Positions 48,609-62,800 of a stretch of DNA of 64,000 nt are shown in pieces. Within the stretch, counting starts at the first letter, position 1, and the number at the start of each line of letters is the position of its first letter. Below the pieces are notes generated by a model, which saw nothing but the letters and a program-made list of their open reading frames with translations, was not told the origin of the DNA and searched no databases. The position numbers and the translations under genes are program-made. The DNA is from Ascidia mentula. Taxonomy: Eukaryota; Chordata; Ascidiacea; Phlebobranchia; Ascidiidae. The DNA lies in assembly GCA_947561715.1 (NCBI GenBank), contig OX387197.1, positions 25,880,266 to 25,944,265 of the forward strand, in the 5' to 3' direction.

Positions 48609-51600
48609 TCATGTGGTCAGGTTTCCGTCTTCCTGATTGGAGGGTTTGTAAAGGAGAAGAGATTCCGCATTCCGGTCTTCGCGAAGATGAAGGTCATCTC
48701 CCGGAAGTCCCGAATCCCGAGAAGCAGATATCAGAGTCGTCACTTCCGTCGCGTGCGATCCGTTGCCGTGGTAACGACGATCAGTTGTCATCCTCCTTGG
48801 AGCTGCAGATGCGGAGGACACGAAAGAGCGCTCGGATGCGGCAACGGATGGATTCCAGGGAGCGATGGAGGAGTAGTCAGGAGGAGGAACGGACGAAATG
48901 ATGCTGGGGGCATCGCTGTAAAAAGATAAAATACATTTAAATTACAAATAGGGAAAGGATTTAAAGTTGATTGCATAAGCGGCCTTTTTACAGTGATGCA
49001 TAAGCGGCATTTTCTGTATCTTCCAAAGTACTTACTCTACAATTAATTAGAGAGGAAAATCAAAACTAACTTAAAGTCAATTTTACTCTACAATTAATTT
49101 GTTTTGGCAGATACGCACCCTTAATTAACGCCAATACTGAAATGTTACATTTTAACCCAGCGGAATTGGCATTTTATTTGAGGAAACATGTTTGTAGATA
49201 ATTTCACAACGTGTACCACAATCTTCTCATCACACGCCTTTTACTTGACAAGTTTCGCGCAAACCACATTTTACATCTATTTCAGACACCGTTTATGGAA
49301 ACGAACCTGGTCATTTGCAAAGGTTCCATGTTAATAAACACGTCATCGCTGGGCCAATTTTGCACCTTCACCAAGATTTCCTGAACATAAAAAACGCAAT
49401 GTTATGAAGACCCATCACTATATTCTATATTTAAACATAAACATCTATAAACACGTCAGTTGCAGGCACGCGATTTTTATTTAATTTTATTTGAATTGTT
49501 TAAATTGTGAATGAAAATCTCACCTTGAACGAAGGTCGTTGTGAGGGTTGAGCGAACCAGCATTCATGGATGAGTGAGTACACTTTGGCTGGACATTGGT
49601 CGGGACAAGTTAGAAGTTGACCTCTTGAAATCAACTCCAAAACCTTGAGAAGTTCAAGACGGAAATTCGATTAAATTCCTACTTAAACTATGCACGTGTG
49701 TTTTTAAATGCAAACCCATGACACAAGCTTTAAATGAAATCGAGCTACTTCACAACAAATTTAGAGATAAACTTGCATTGGCAACATTACATAAAGATTA
49801 ATTTTAATTTAAACAAAGTTACTTTAAACGACCTTGCCTTCCAAAAGCGGCCATTAAGCCAATAAAAGTCAAAATTTATCTCGTTTACCTCGCGGTTGCT
49901 GTAGCCGCAGAACGGCTGAGAGGCGAAACTGTACATCTCCCAAAGCAAAACGCCGAAGGAATATACGTCACATTTGTCCATGAACTGCCAGAAGCGAATG
50001 GATTCTGAAGACATCCACCTTGAAAATTAAATTTAAACCCTTAATAATTTGCTTTTTAAATGGTTGAATGGTAAAAAAAATATCACAAAATAATTTTACC
50101 ACCAGCACCAATATGCAGTTCAGCATATATCTCAACAATTCGTGAGATTTAAGTTCGTAAAAATGAACTCAGTAAAATACAGCATTCCTACAAAATTGTA
50201 GCTTTAACGAACATGTGCCAATCATTGTACGCATAGTTGTATTGTTAACCCACCTAATAGGGAAGCACGTTGCATTAGCGGCTGGCTTGTAGTAGTTCGA
50301 GGCATAAGCGTCCCTTATGACACCGTGGAGGTTGATTTTCACCGTCCTGTCAGAGCAGAGAGAGACATTGCGTGCTGCGATGTCACGGTGGCTGAAACCG
50401 TGGCTGGAAAGATATTCTAAACCGGACACAACCTGAAGAAAATACATGTTTAAAATACCTTTAATCATTGTATATCATATTATAACGTAGCTATCACGAG
50501 TTTTAAATAAATGTTGGTGTACTGATAGTAATTTTCAAAATCCTGTACATTCTAAATTAAACTTCTATGATAATTTTTCCTATAATTTTAAGACAAGTTT
50601 GACTTGTTCTTTGACAAAATTACCTGTTTTACAATGTCAGTGAGGTCGAAGTGGGGAACGACTCCCATCGCTCCTGTATCTGTGACGTCACAATTGGGCG
50701 AACGCGAAATAAGATGTTGGTGAAGGTCGACAACCTCGAGATTCTCGAAAATCATGCACTGACGATCCGGGTGAAGTGAAACAGCCTAAAAACGATACTC
50801 GATAAATTACAGTCCTTTATTTGATCAAAATAATTTTGCAAATAATACGTGGAACATGTTTTCGTCGCTTTAACGTAGCGCTTGTTATTGAAAATTGAAC
50901 TGGAATCCAGAAGGTCAGTAAATTTCAGGTTTTGAGTTCAAGGGGTCGTCCATCATTTATCCGCGTATTTCCGGTCACGAATGACCCCGGAAAATCGTCG
51001 GCGCCTCGACGGAAATTAATAAGCCAAGTTCCCGCTTAAACCGGGTCATTGCTTTAGTCTTGTTCTGACTGGAAACGACCGCCACACACTTGAGTTTACG
51101 CGAATTAAGTGATTCGTTTTGCTTCAGCCTCGTGTAATCCATCAAATCTGACAGTCCAACACAAACTCTCCACGACAGCTGTTTGCTGATTCTACGTCAC
51201 TCTGACGTCAGGCGGTGATACGATTGCCAAACAACCAGGATTTAGGCTTGGTTTGCATTTTTGTTGCTATGATCCAATTTATGTTTGAGTCGTTTACCTT
51301 GAGACACATGATGTTGGGATGTTGCAGCTCCGAAAGAACTTCGATTTCACTCATGAAGTTGTCGAGTACTGTTGCGTCATCGAGTGACTTGACAATGACC
51401 TATCAAATACGTAACAATTAAATTTGAGTACGACATGAATATACGAAATTCATCCATGCAAGTGACATTAGAAATTGAAGTACACATTTCGCATCCCAAG
51501 AAAAAGTCTAAATAAAATTATTTTAACAAACTTTAAAGTTTCAACAACAGAACAAACGGATCGTTGCAAAGCTTTTGAAATTTTGAGATGCAGCTTCTCA

Positions 51601-54600
51601 GAAAAGTTGCGGAAAACTTGTTTTTTCCTCAAACACGAGACCGTCTGGAGTGTGGTTTAAAAAAGTTTACACGAAACCCTTATCGTGAAATCTTAAACCC
51701 GATTTAGCCGAGAATCGACTTCGAGTATTTGATGCGTCACAACTTAGATCACGTTCGAGTAATTCTCGTCCAAACTCAATTAAAATCGCGCCCGTTGTCT
51801 TTTGGCAACAACATCTGCTCAACTTCCAGCAATTTGGTTCAAAGGAGAGGTTGAAGGTATAGTGTAGCGTAAAGTATCGTCGGGATTGCATTAAAAAAGG
51901 CGGGAGTCTATCGACTGACGACCACTGATCAGTATCGGCGATACGAACAGAGATCGAACTGCGATAAATCGTACGATTGCGAACTGTTCCTGTGTTTTAA
52001 TAACATTGGTGGAATGCAAACGTGGTCACGGATTGGTCGTACTCAGTGGTACCTGCGGCGCCGAGAGCTTGGATTTTCCGAGTTGATTTTCGGCGGACAA
52101 GAACGGTTCGATTCGATTTGTTTAAAGGTCAAGTTTTGTTAAAATGTCACTGAGGCGCAAAACGCATTGTTCTAGTTACAAGCACAACGAACGACAGAAA
52201 AGAGCAACTATTTTCGATTTGGTGGAGCTCTTTTGAAATACAAATACTACAAATGCAAAACGCAAAATGACCGAATTTCAGGGTAAACTTTTAATGTTTC
52301 TGCATTAGATATTTCGGCATCATTTGCGGACAAAGTGCCCCCCCTCCTCATCTTGTGCAAAATGTTGACGTTTTAGTGGGAACACAAACATTTTTGTTTG
52401 TTCCCGGGTCTAATTTGGCCCAACAAGAAAGCTATGAGATTTATCAAAGCGGAATTACTTTAGAACGTTTTTGCGAGCGAGCAAATTTAATCAGGAAACC
52501 GCACTACCGCAACCTAATCCCGAAAACACACATTCGGCAAAACACATGACGTCACAAGCAGGAAAGGTGGGGGGAGCGTTTAGGTTAAGAATGCGTCCAA
52601 GAACTTCCGACCTCTTTGAGACGAATCAATTTTCCGTACATTCTCGGGCAGTTTTCGCGGCAATTATGACGCAACAGTGCAGGGCAGTTCGAAACTGTTT
52701 GTTTGCAGCTAGAGGGGTGCCTCCACTGCTAAGTGCAAGCGGTTATAGTTCAATTCTTGACCATTGTTTTTTTAGGAGCCAATTTGCGATTCCATGAACC
52801 ACTGTTTCAAATAAAAATGTTTGCAAGTTTTTTCCAGAAGACCAGTGGGTGTTCTTTGTTTTAGCAGATGGTCAAACGTCGGCTAAGTGTACAAGCAAGT
52901 TGATGAATAATTTGGGAGTTGCGAGTGAACAGATTACTTTGTTTTGGTTAATCTGACGGGGCTTAAAAATCGTTTACGTTGGGAGTCCAAAACCAATATA
53001 CACAAAAAATCATGGTTAACGCTTGATTGCTTTGTGGATTTTGCGTGTAACACAGTACAGAGCATTGTTATTGAGTTATGAGATGGATTTGTTCCTACGT
53101 AGAAACACAAGATATTTCGGTGTTTATATTAGAATTTTTGTAATAGCCCTAAATTCGAATTAAATATTTGTTACAAACTGGGACCAGTGGAAAAGTAGTT
53201 ATAACATCCAAGTGAACATGAAAACCTTGACGTTAGTCATGATTCAGAAACGCCGCTATTGGATAAGGTCAGCTGAGAGAGATTACTCCACGCTGTGTAT
53301 ATAAGAAGTGATTTGAAAACCAGAAAATTGTGGATTTCGTTTCGTGTGCAAAGTTGTGGTTGATTAGTTAGCTGCACCCACCGGCCAAGATTTAAAGGGG
53401 CCCAAACAGAGGGGTGATCCGGTTAAAATTCCAACGGTATTTTCGAAAACAATTAACGTTAACGAATGGCGCATGAAGGGAACGAATTCGTCATCGTCTA
53501 ATTTTTGTTCTTGCTTATGTAATCACTTACAACCGAAGTGAAATTTACTTTATCTGTCGGGGCAAATTGTTCTGGGGGTGCATGTAATCACATGACTCAC
53601 CGGAAATCCGTCGGGGAATCTTGGGTCGTTAAAGATCTGGCCTTTGTATGCTTTCCCATATTCGCTACTGCCGATTTCGAGCAGGTTTTGGATGGAAGAA
53701 GGATTTACCTCCGGTACCTTCAGCTGAAAGGAAAAAAAGTTTTTCACTTTGCTGCGCAAAATTTTTATGCGACACATTTTGCCATAATGCGCATAATATA
53801 TTAAAAAACGGAAAAAGATATTTAGTATCCCGGTTAGCATATCCACGGTAACTATTCTAATTACTGCAGTCAATTGTACAAAACCTAAAGCATACACATG
53901 CGAGGTCACACACAATCTTACCTCACGCTTGATAAGGGTAGTGTGGGTTTTTGAAGGGTTTGATGGTTTCGTGACATCAGTGGAGGATTGATGACGTCGG
54001 CACTTGCAGTAGATGAAGACGCATAGAACAAGGAGAAGCACTGCGCATGCGCATGGCACCACAATGAATACCAGGGTGTTTTCGCTGTCATCACCACATT
54101 GTTTCACGTCGCAGGTTTTTACGACCGTCAGCTGGTCGTCGACGTAACACCATGGCTGTGATCGTACGTTGCCCGGGTTTCTACAGAAGTTGTGCCCGCC
54201 CAGCAATTCCGGATGCTAAAAAGGCGAAAATCACAAGTTGAACACGCGGATTTGGGACCGAAGCCGAAAATTGCACCCGGCCGGATTATAGGCTTCGATT
54301 CCGGGCGAAATGCAACGCATCGGGCCGGAAATTTCTGAAAAGCGCTCATTGTGTGGGAGGAAGGTGCCTTTGATCGAGTGACGTAGGCGCACGAGGTAAT
54401 TTCAGGGGCAATCTTAGATCGTGGGAGTTTACTAAAGTGTCGAATCTTAGTCGACGAAACACTAAATATACGTTGGAGAAAATTGCCTCGTTCACATTTC
54501 CACGCTGCAAAGGAGCAGAATGACTTTCACGTTTTGCTGCAAACTGTCCAATGCGAAAAGTTCAAACAAATTTAGTCGTTTTAGAGCGCCTTTTGGATCC

Positions 54601-57600
54601 CCAAAAGGCAATGTGGTTGTTTGTTGACCTTATCTAGCTATAGAATTAACTTCAAATTATTTTACCAACCTTTGCAGCCATGGACGTAGGCCAACTTTTG
54701 CAAGTTTGACCCGAGGATGCGACGTTTAAAGATCCCTCGTATTTCTCTTCGGAGTCGCTGCACTTTTCCTCTTGATGTTGCGAAGTCAGTCCGATTCTCA
54801 CGCAATTTCCACCTTCCTTGTAGGACGAAAGGAGGGAGCAGTTTGCGGTGTCAAAAAGGTCCTAAGTAACAAGGGAACAAGTTTTATTATATTACCATGT
54901 TATCAAGAACAGCAAAAATAAACTTAATTTCTGGCATTACAAGAATTATTTAACATTTACAGCTTTCGAAAGCTTATTTAACATTTTTTAAGTCGCCTGT
55001 CAACCGTTATTATAGATAAAAAGGCGCAACATAATTGCCTCCATTCCTTGTATTCTAAAATTAGTTGCCCAAAGAGTGCATAAATGGGCGGAGTTGATGA
55101 AAATTGGCGACCTCCACCCAAAATGCAACAAAACCACGATTCTAAGCACAGCTGGAGATAATCTCCTTAAGTTTATGTTGTACAGAAGGTTAATCTTAGC
55201 ATGAAATCGTCTTCGGTTCGTCTACTAAACAAAACCGTGGGGTTAAATCTATTTAGCATGACTTAATGCCTCGGAAACTTTGCGTTTTTCCTCATTTTGT
55301 CCATGATCGGCAGTGCAAAAAGATGTGAAACGAAGGTGTATCATGAAGCGCATCCATGTTGGACAATAGTGTGTTGGACATAAACAACTTATGTTTCCAT
55401 TAAGTTTTCAATATTTCAAGACAATTGTTTTGGAAAACTTACCCGCACGAACTTATTGTCGCGGCCGAATTCCCGTCGGCAGGTGTCGCCCTTCAAGATT
55501 TCGCAATCTTCACGACACAAGAGGGAGCCACTGGTGGGGTTTCCTTCTTTGCTGACGCCACATGTTGGGATTGCGAAGTGACAGAAGGCGGGAAGCAAGT
55601 AACGACGGCATCTCTCGCTCACCATTGGCTGGGCTGCAATCACATGACAAGACAAGATTGGTCAGATTTCTCGTGATAGTATTAAAGCCCAATATTCACA
55701 TTTTACTGGACTTAATTTTTCTTGGGAGGCTTTATGCTTTTTAAACATGTCTCATGAAAGCCATAATACCACTTCAGTTCTGCCTTGGTACAACTATAAC
55801 ACACCTTGTGATGTTTAGGGGCAGACACTCACCTAGTTTCCGTAGAGCAGATTTAATTTGTTTGTTCATATCCCCCAGGCTTCCATAGGCGTGAACGTAG
55901 ATGTCTATCCCGTTGAGATATTTTGCACAAACGTATCCCTTGTATTTCTCACACTTTCCAGATGAAAAGAAGTTCGACCTAATGCAAAATTACACATGGT
56001 ATAACTGAAATAGCGGCATGTCCCCCATGATGACATGATTGGGTTTGTGGAATGATCTATTTTCAAAACGGTTGAAAGTTTCATGTTATTTATTTACTAT
56101 ATAAAATTTATTAGTATAAACACAGACAGAAGCATCTGTATTGCGATCGATGATTGTTGTTAGATTGTTATCGTGTTCTAGAATGTAATCAATTATTAAA
56201 TAAGACTCACAATGGCGACTTTCCCTCTTCTACCGGGAACTTTGGTGGGCGTGCTGCAAATAAAAGAAATAGGATTAGTGACATCATCATCGACGTCACG
56301 TCCCCGATCCCAGGCGCCACGATATCGCGAGCAGAAGATAAAACAATAGCGGGATTATTGCGCAACAATGGAGCGCTTAATTCCGCCGTGGTGGTTGATT
56401 GTTTGTGCTTGTTTATTTAGAACACCAACAGCGACACATTTTTCTGCGCAAACTTGTTTGGGGGAGTTAAGAAGATTAGGCTGCGTCGAGTCTAAGCAGC
56501 TGCCCTTCGAGGCAGGGGGTTTCGAATAAGGAGATGGGAATGCATGTTTGTGACGTCACTTTCAAGATGTTCTAAAACGCACTTCACGAGAAAATTCGTG
56601 AGAAAATCTGTTTAAAGTGTCGACATATAACCTCGTCTTTGCTGCCCGCTGAGAAATTTATTTTGTCGTACGATGATTCACAAACGATTGTTATTCGAAC
56701 GTGTTTGACGCGATATCAGGTCGATTATGCGTGTGAAGATATCGGGTGGCACGCAATGGGTGCAAACCCAAAACATGCGGCGGGACCCCGCGAAACGACC
56801 CAGAAACCATTGCCCGCCACCCAAACTCGTTAAATTAACCTCCATGTAGTTGCCGACGAGGCTTGGTTGGTGTAAATCTAAGTTGAAAATGCAAATCATT
56901 GCTTATTGCGTGCGTTGGTAGCGCCAGAAAAACAGACACTCTCTTAGTATTCCAAGATCGGCATTTCCCATTACCAACGACGACATTTGAAGTCCCGCTG
57001 AGCCGCCGTTTTTCTGAAGTGAAACCCTATCCCAGCGAACTCTCAGGGCATCGCGTGCCTCAGGGGAACAAGGCGTGTGGCTTGACAACTTGATACCTTA
57101 ATACGTGTCGCCAGTTTATTCGGCGCGGTTGAACGCAAGGGGTTTGATGGAATTTTAATTGTTTACCGGTATACAGTTTTGAAGCACGGCGCCCGTGGAT
57201 AATTGATTGACACGAGACCTAAATCCCCCATGATAATAGGGGCGCGCCCAAATCACAAATACTATTTTTCGGACGTGGAACAGGAAAATTCGCCTAGCAA
57301 ATTGATGATAACAGAGCCAAGGTAGGATAATGATCAGAATATTTAAAATTACGACACAAACAGCTTCGTTGCAAAAGCTTAACACTGCGGAGAGTTCCAC
57401 AAATACATGCAAAGCAGGACACATTCCGCAACAAATCTTCTAATATTATGCTTACCGAAGGTAACTTTGAGGTGGGCTTGTGTTTTCACTCGGCGAAGTG
57501 AGTTCGAAGCTTCGCATAAGTAATTGCCAGCATCCAGGGTGAAAACGTTGGCGATACGAAGTCTGGAACCCCAGTCTCTGTCTGTGATGCTGATGCGTTT

Positions 57601-59889
57601 GTCGTTTAAATCGATCACCTTGTTGTCTTTGTACCTGCATCAAGTCAAAAACAACTGGTCAGTATCTTACAGTAGTAGTCATACTTGGATATGATTCTTT
57701 TGACGGATAGTGCTACTGTTGTCGCCAGGCATTGTCAATTTGAAGAACTTTCGTTCCGGCACAAAAGTTTACCAACGTTTTTTGATGGACTTCTTCAGGT
57801 TTAGGAGCAACAATTCACCATGTACTCACGACACCACAAAAGGTCGTTTTTTGACAGATATTTGAATATCAAGCGACTCCGAATTTTCATAACTACAAAA
57901 ATATGCGATAACGTAACCTTTTACGTCTAAAAATACGCCACTATTAGACCGCGGAGTCGTATCTAAGCGGCAAAACATTGGACAGAAATACGAACGTTAG
58001 AAGACGAAGGTTGAGAGATGTTCCGGGCATTAAGTTTGACCGCAGAAAGACCGGCCATCATACCACGGGTCAATGGGGCCGTTGACTCCGCCTGATCCAT
58101 GGTCGGCCCGGGAGCTTTCAAGTGTTGAAGAATGAGACGAAAGCATGAGAATAGCTGCCAACTTCCGAGTGAACCAGGGAGGTGAGGGAAGGCATCAAAG
58201 GGGGTGCGAGTACATTTACGTTTGCTTCTTCCCTAAGCCTTCCCCTCTGATCGTCAGCTGCCGGTTAAAACGTCACGGCGTTTTGAAAGTCGGACGTCAA
58301 AAGCGTTTGAATGCGAGGGTTTTGTGTGAAAAAGTGCTTACGGAAGAGCGTTTACTGACAAGAAAGGAAAGGCGAAATGCTTCAGGAAGCGAGCCAAGGG
58401 TCCAAATCACAAACATCCTTCGAAGCATTGAACTTTCGTATCGCCGCGATACCATATGGTTGGTTAATCGTGGCAAGATTAGAAATGTCTGGAATTGACC
58501 CAAATAATTTCGAGTTGTATCAAACACTACAAGCATTAAAATTATTATGTGCCAAGTTCTTCTACGTGTGAGACGCCTAATCCAAGCAAGTGTGATTGGA
58601 TAAGTCAGGAATTACACATTTAATTACTTGCAGCACAATAAATTTACATAACTGCTGCTGCCATCGCCATTACCAATTTAAATCTTGACTTTCTTCTAAC
58701 ATTTCCTTGTTAACCGTAAAACTAGCAGAATTTGCCGACAAAACGTGATGCGACAGTGTCCACAAATACCTACTGAGATTACTTTGAAAACGAACTACAA
58801 ACAGACTATTTGGTTTGTTATGGCTACTGACGGCGCGTTGACAAAATCAATATCAACTTCCCACTAATTTGTGCCCTCAGTTCATTATGAACCCGCCCTG
58901 GTATGGTTAAACTCTGTTAGAAATGCGTCGCGGACGTCTTTGACTTTGACAGATTTGTTTAATATCAGCCGGACCACCAAAGCTTTGTTGGTGGAAGGTA
59001 ATGGGCCGAAAAGGGACCAAAAAAACATTTTTTGAGCCTAGAGACGGGACTGGAACCAATGGCAGAAAAATTAACCCCTTAAACAGTGAAACAATGGCAT
59101 GAAAAGGTTAATCTTGACGCACTCGTAAGTCGATCAATTCCAAACAGTTAATTTCGTTGGCGCTGAAGCTTGGTGGTTTCAAAGTAGAAGAGTTTGCGAA
59201 GTTTAATCCGATCATCGGAGGCAAAGAGTACGGCGAGCTCGCGCGGAAAAATATTAATCCGGCTTAAATTCACGGCCGGTTTGACCCGAAATAAGCGAAT
59301 CCGGGTCTCCGTTAGTGAAGTTTCGCACGCGAAAACTTGAAGATTTATGTTCAAGCAAATATTTACGTGTTGCGCAAGGCTGCTGCTTTGAGTTTGGTAA
59401 CTTGGCAGACCTTGAATTCGGCTGACAAACGGGGCACAAAAGATGTAAAAATATTCTCCATATTGGGAAAGAGGCGATAAACCTATACTGAACTTGCTTT
59501 TAAGGTAAAAGACCTTTAACCCGTCAAGTTACTCAAGGTTCAAGAAGTTTCCACCCTAAACAATACGAAAAAACGTGGAACAAACAATATCAAGCAAAGT
59601 AGTTCTGCTAGTTTATAACGTCCTTCACCTACAGGCAGTTACGCAAAAGGCCAAGACTTGTGGTTGTCCTTAACCACGTGGTTTAAGAATTATGGTCGAG
59701 ATTCGGAGATAATCTTTCCAATGTGGCAAGATAATCGTATGCGGGCGCGACGTAGTGAAGTTTCTTACCAGGTGTAGGTGATCTTGTGTTTTGCACTTCC
59801 CTCGACTTTGCATTTGAAGATCACTTTCTCGCCCGAGCTCACACTCTGGTTCTTCATGTCGGTTGTCACCCGTAGAAAAACTTGCTTTC
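48609..59889 (-). CDS. ROR: ROR-family receptor tyrosine (pseudo)kinase, tandem copy B (5' end not found)
   Basis: Second ROR-type gene. Coding exons 5' to 3': 59889-59769, 57634-57456, 56253-56211, 55978-55833, 55633-55443, 54861-54670, 54215-53922, 53723-53601, 51399-51298, 50785-50624, 50432-50254, 50018-49889, 49643-49524, 49380-49307, 48915-48609; about 787 codons, phases consistent. Domains: Ig (ITYTWYKDNK...GNYLCEA), Frizzled CRD (GKCEKYKGYVC...FCHFAIPTC), kringle (HPELLGGHNFCRN), membrane helix (LLLVLCVFIY) and kinase. Kringle end and membrane helix share one exon; copy A splits them. The kinase keeps Lys in VIVK and HRDIAARN, but the glycine loop is GSSEYGKA and DFG reads LHG, so it is a predicted pseudokinase. 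The tail is short (about 125 codons after the kinase). The first identified exon begins in codon phase 1, so signal-peptide and linker exons must lie further 5', beyond 59889; I found no convincing candidate in the window. Confidence 0.9.
51400..53600 (-). other. Large intron inside the kinase region of ROR-type gene B
   Basis: Separates the glycine-loop exon (53723-53601) from the beta-3 lysine exon (51399-51298). No nested gene is supported; the longest frame (52471-52797, plus strand) has no recognisable features. TGACGTCA occurs at 52547-52554. Confidence 0.55.
57635..59768 (-). other. Large intron splitting the Ig domain of ROR-type gene B
   Basis: Separates the two Ig half-exons, as the 723-nt intron at 34185-34907 does in copy A, so the intron position is conserved. 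Nothing else convincing was seen; a B-box-like string occurs near 59050. Confidence 0.55.
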
Positions 59890-62800
59890 CTGTGGAGGGG
59901 AAGAAAACGTTAGATTTGAGCAGTGAGGAAACCATTCGCACAACATATTTTGTGTGCTATGTGTTTGTGTGACTTCCTTTGGATGTTTTTGTTCTGTTTG
60001 AATAAGATATAACCTCCAATGTATAACTCTATGCAGATGCGTGCATTAAGTTGGTCTGACGGACTTCAAGATTGAGATAAGTTTTCAAATATTTCCAAAG
60101 TCACTTTTATACCAGCATTTGTTCTAAATAAGGTATGAGTGGCGAAACGGAATGAAACCTGCACGTCATCGTGCAGGCTGTGTTACGTCACAAACGCGTG
60201 AGTGGTTGTCATCGCTAGTGATAAGAAGTCTCTGGTCACGCGCCAGAAGTCTTGATTAATATAACTTGACCCAAGAGCGTTATCTAAAGCACACGAACGG
60301 CGCAGATGTTCTTAAGTTATCTCTGACGATCGATGGTATTTCTATTGCCAGTTGCGTCCAGTGTGTTGATAAAACCACTCAAGACTGATCGAAAATTATT
60401 TTGCGGTGTCGGAAAGACGATTTTCAGTGATTGATGTGGAATTTGGACATTTTACCGTGTGTTTTTTCCCCACCTGAAAGGACAAACCAAGTTAAGTGGC
60501 GTGGATATTGTTTATTGGGTCCGACAGGGTCGTGAGGTGTGTTTGTGATGGTTGATGAATTGAACGGACGCATTAGAAACATTTGTCATCATCGGCAAGT
60601 ATTTATTTGCGGTTGATGAGACTCGGGTTCGGCGAAAATATTCCGAGTTTCAAGTGGAATTGGCCGAGATCCAATGACCGCAATGCCAAAAATCTCATCT
60701 TATCGCCCAACCGATGAGCTTCAAAGCATCATCCCCACAATCTTGTGGTATGCGGAAAGTTTCAGGAAAAGTTGTCAGTTCGGAATTTCACCCGACGTCC
60801 GTGTTAATTATTGTTGACCCCAAAAACCGCAAATCACTTCATCAGGATCTAGAAAGTTTTTCTTGGGGATTAAAAGTCCAACCCGTTTAGATTTGGGGGA
60901 TATTCATCTCTTATCCGCAAGTATCGTTCTGAGCAGGTAGAATTGAACTCTTGGTTCGTTACCCAGAGCTGTCAACTGTCCTGAAATCGCTCGTTTTCAA
61001 TTTTTGTCAGACTAAATATCAAAACATTTGAAATACCGGGAATGTTTCAAGATATTTTCGAAAATATATTTTAAGCAAAAGATTGAACACCAGCAGCAAA
61101 AAAATGCAAAAAGGTAAACATCGCAAGGCATTCTGGCGACATCACGTAGACCTGAAATGTCAGACACGAAATAATTTCTGTCAACACATTTGAAATCTTA
61201 GGAAAACGTGAAAGCAGAAACAATGCATTCCGACACGATTAGCTTCTGAAAATAAGTGATAGGGCGCCCGACAAAAGTTCTGGGCTATTGCCGTGCGCCC
61301 CTTAGATAAGATGCGGAGGACCAAGTGGAGCCGTGTGCCCGATCAACGCTAAACAAACAAACGGCATTGATTCGACAACGGACGCCGACCAAGTGTTGAA
61401 AAGTACTTGAAAATGCAGTCGAGTATTGACACCTGAATGCAACCGGGCCAGGTGGACTAGCGAGGTTTTAAACCGCTCCGTGGAAGATCAAAGACCAAGT
61501 TTATCCGGGAAGACTTAAAAGCCGTTTGTCGCCGATCCGTCAACCACACATGCGCAAAATCGCGAGGATGACGTTGGAATTACGTCATTAAAATTCGCTC
61601 GTTGTAAATTATTTTTCATGCAGAAAGCTTTTGTTCTAAAAACAACGTGTGGACTATTCGTGTTTAACCTCATTATGACGACGACGAATGACAAACAGGT
61701 CTATGACGTTTCGCGTGACGTAGGCGCGGAGTGATCTAAGGCCGAGGTCGTGTTAAGTTGCTGCAACGCGGGTGCGTATTACGAGCAGGGCGACCTGGGA
61801 AGAGGGATCGTTAACAATGGTGGCAGAGTTGTTTGAAGTCGATCCCTAGATGTTGTTTTGCGGGTTGGAGTTTAAGCCGTGTCGCGCGCTGGCTGGTAGT
61901 TAGAACACAGAAGGTTGCCTCTTTCTTGTGGGAAAGAGGACTTCAAGGTGGTCGCTCGTTTGCACACACAAGGGTACATATTGTTTGGTTATAGTTGGAA
62001 TTTGTCAAGGTTTTTCCAAGTTTCTCTCTTGTCGGAAAAGTGCAAAATATTTAATACGTTTTCCAAATATGCGAGTGTTTACCTGAAGTTATCGCCTCAC
62101 ACGCCCTTGTGGTAACATTTGCACAACGACCAAACAAGATTCGGGCCAACATGAACCACAATGCCGGCCCCCGGGGGGTCTGTATCTGCCCCATTTCACA
62201 AGCACGGGGGCAAGTTTTCGGCACCCACGTTGGACGGAAGTATGCGCGGTCGCCACGACAACCAGAAAACAATCGATTTATTCTCATTTCGTCGAGCGAG
62301 GAGGAGTAAACAGAACGCCCCGATATTTTGCGACTTGTTATGGATCCACGATGCCAGTGACTTAGCCGAGGCTTTTGTCGTTGTCTGTTTGTCATTGCCG
62401 TTGCTATAGTGACGTTTCCGCCCGGACACGTTTTATTCTAGATCTTGGGAAATATTTGCTCGTTTGACCTTGAAATTGGCGCGCTCGTAGCATCCGAACA
62501 CATGGCCAGAATGTGTTTAATTGATTGTTTGGTTTGATCCCGTGTTCTATGTAAAAGGTTTGGAATTAAACAAAGCACAAGCGTCAAATCTTCCGTCATA
62601 GTTGTCTGGCGACCTTTAGAAATAACATCACAAAGTTCATCCCCTCAAAACAAATTCCGAGACAAATTTAGAGGCAAAACCACTGGCGGATAATTTCCTG
62701 ACCTTGAAGAGTCACGCGTTCCCCTGGCAACCACAAACTGTCAAACAAACCACATGCGACCCCTAAGCCCAAAATTATTTTTCCCACAAGAAGCGTTCAA

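Noticed and set aside
60455..60475. 18-nt candidate micro-exon upstream of ROR-B, phase-compatible with the Ig exon
   Set aside because: Too short to have content; splice-like borders of this kind arise often by chance.
60925..60985. tRNA-like 3' half (TAGAATTGAACTC... region)
   Set aside because: I could not fold a cloverleaf or find an A box and anticodon arm; at most a SINE fragment.
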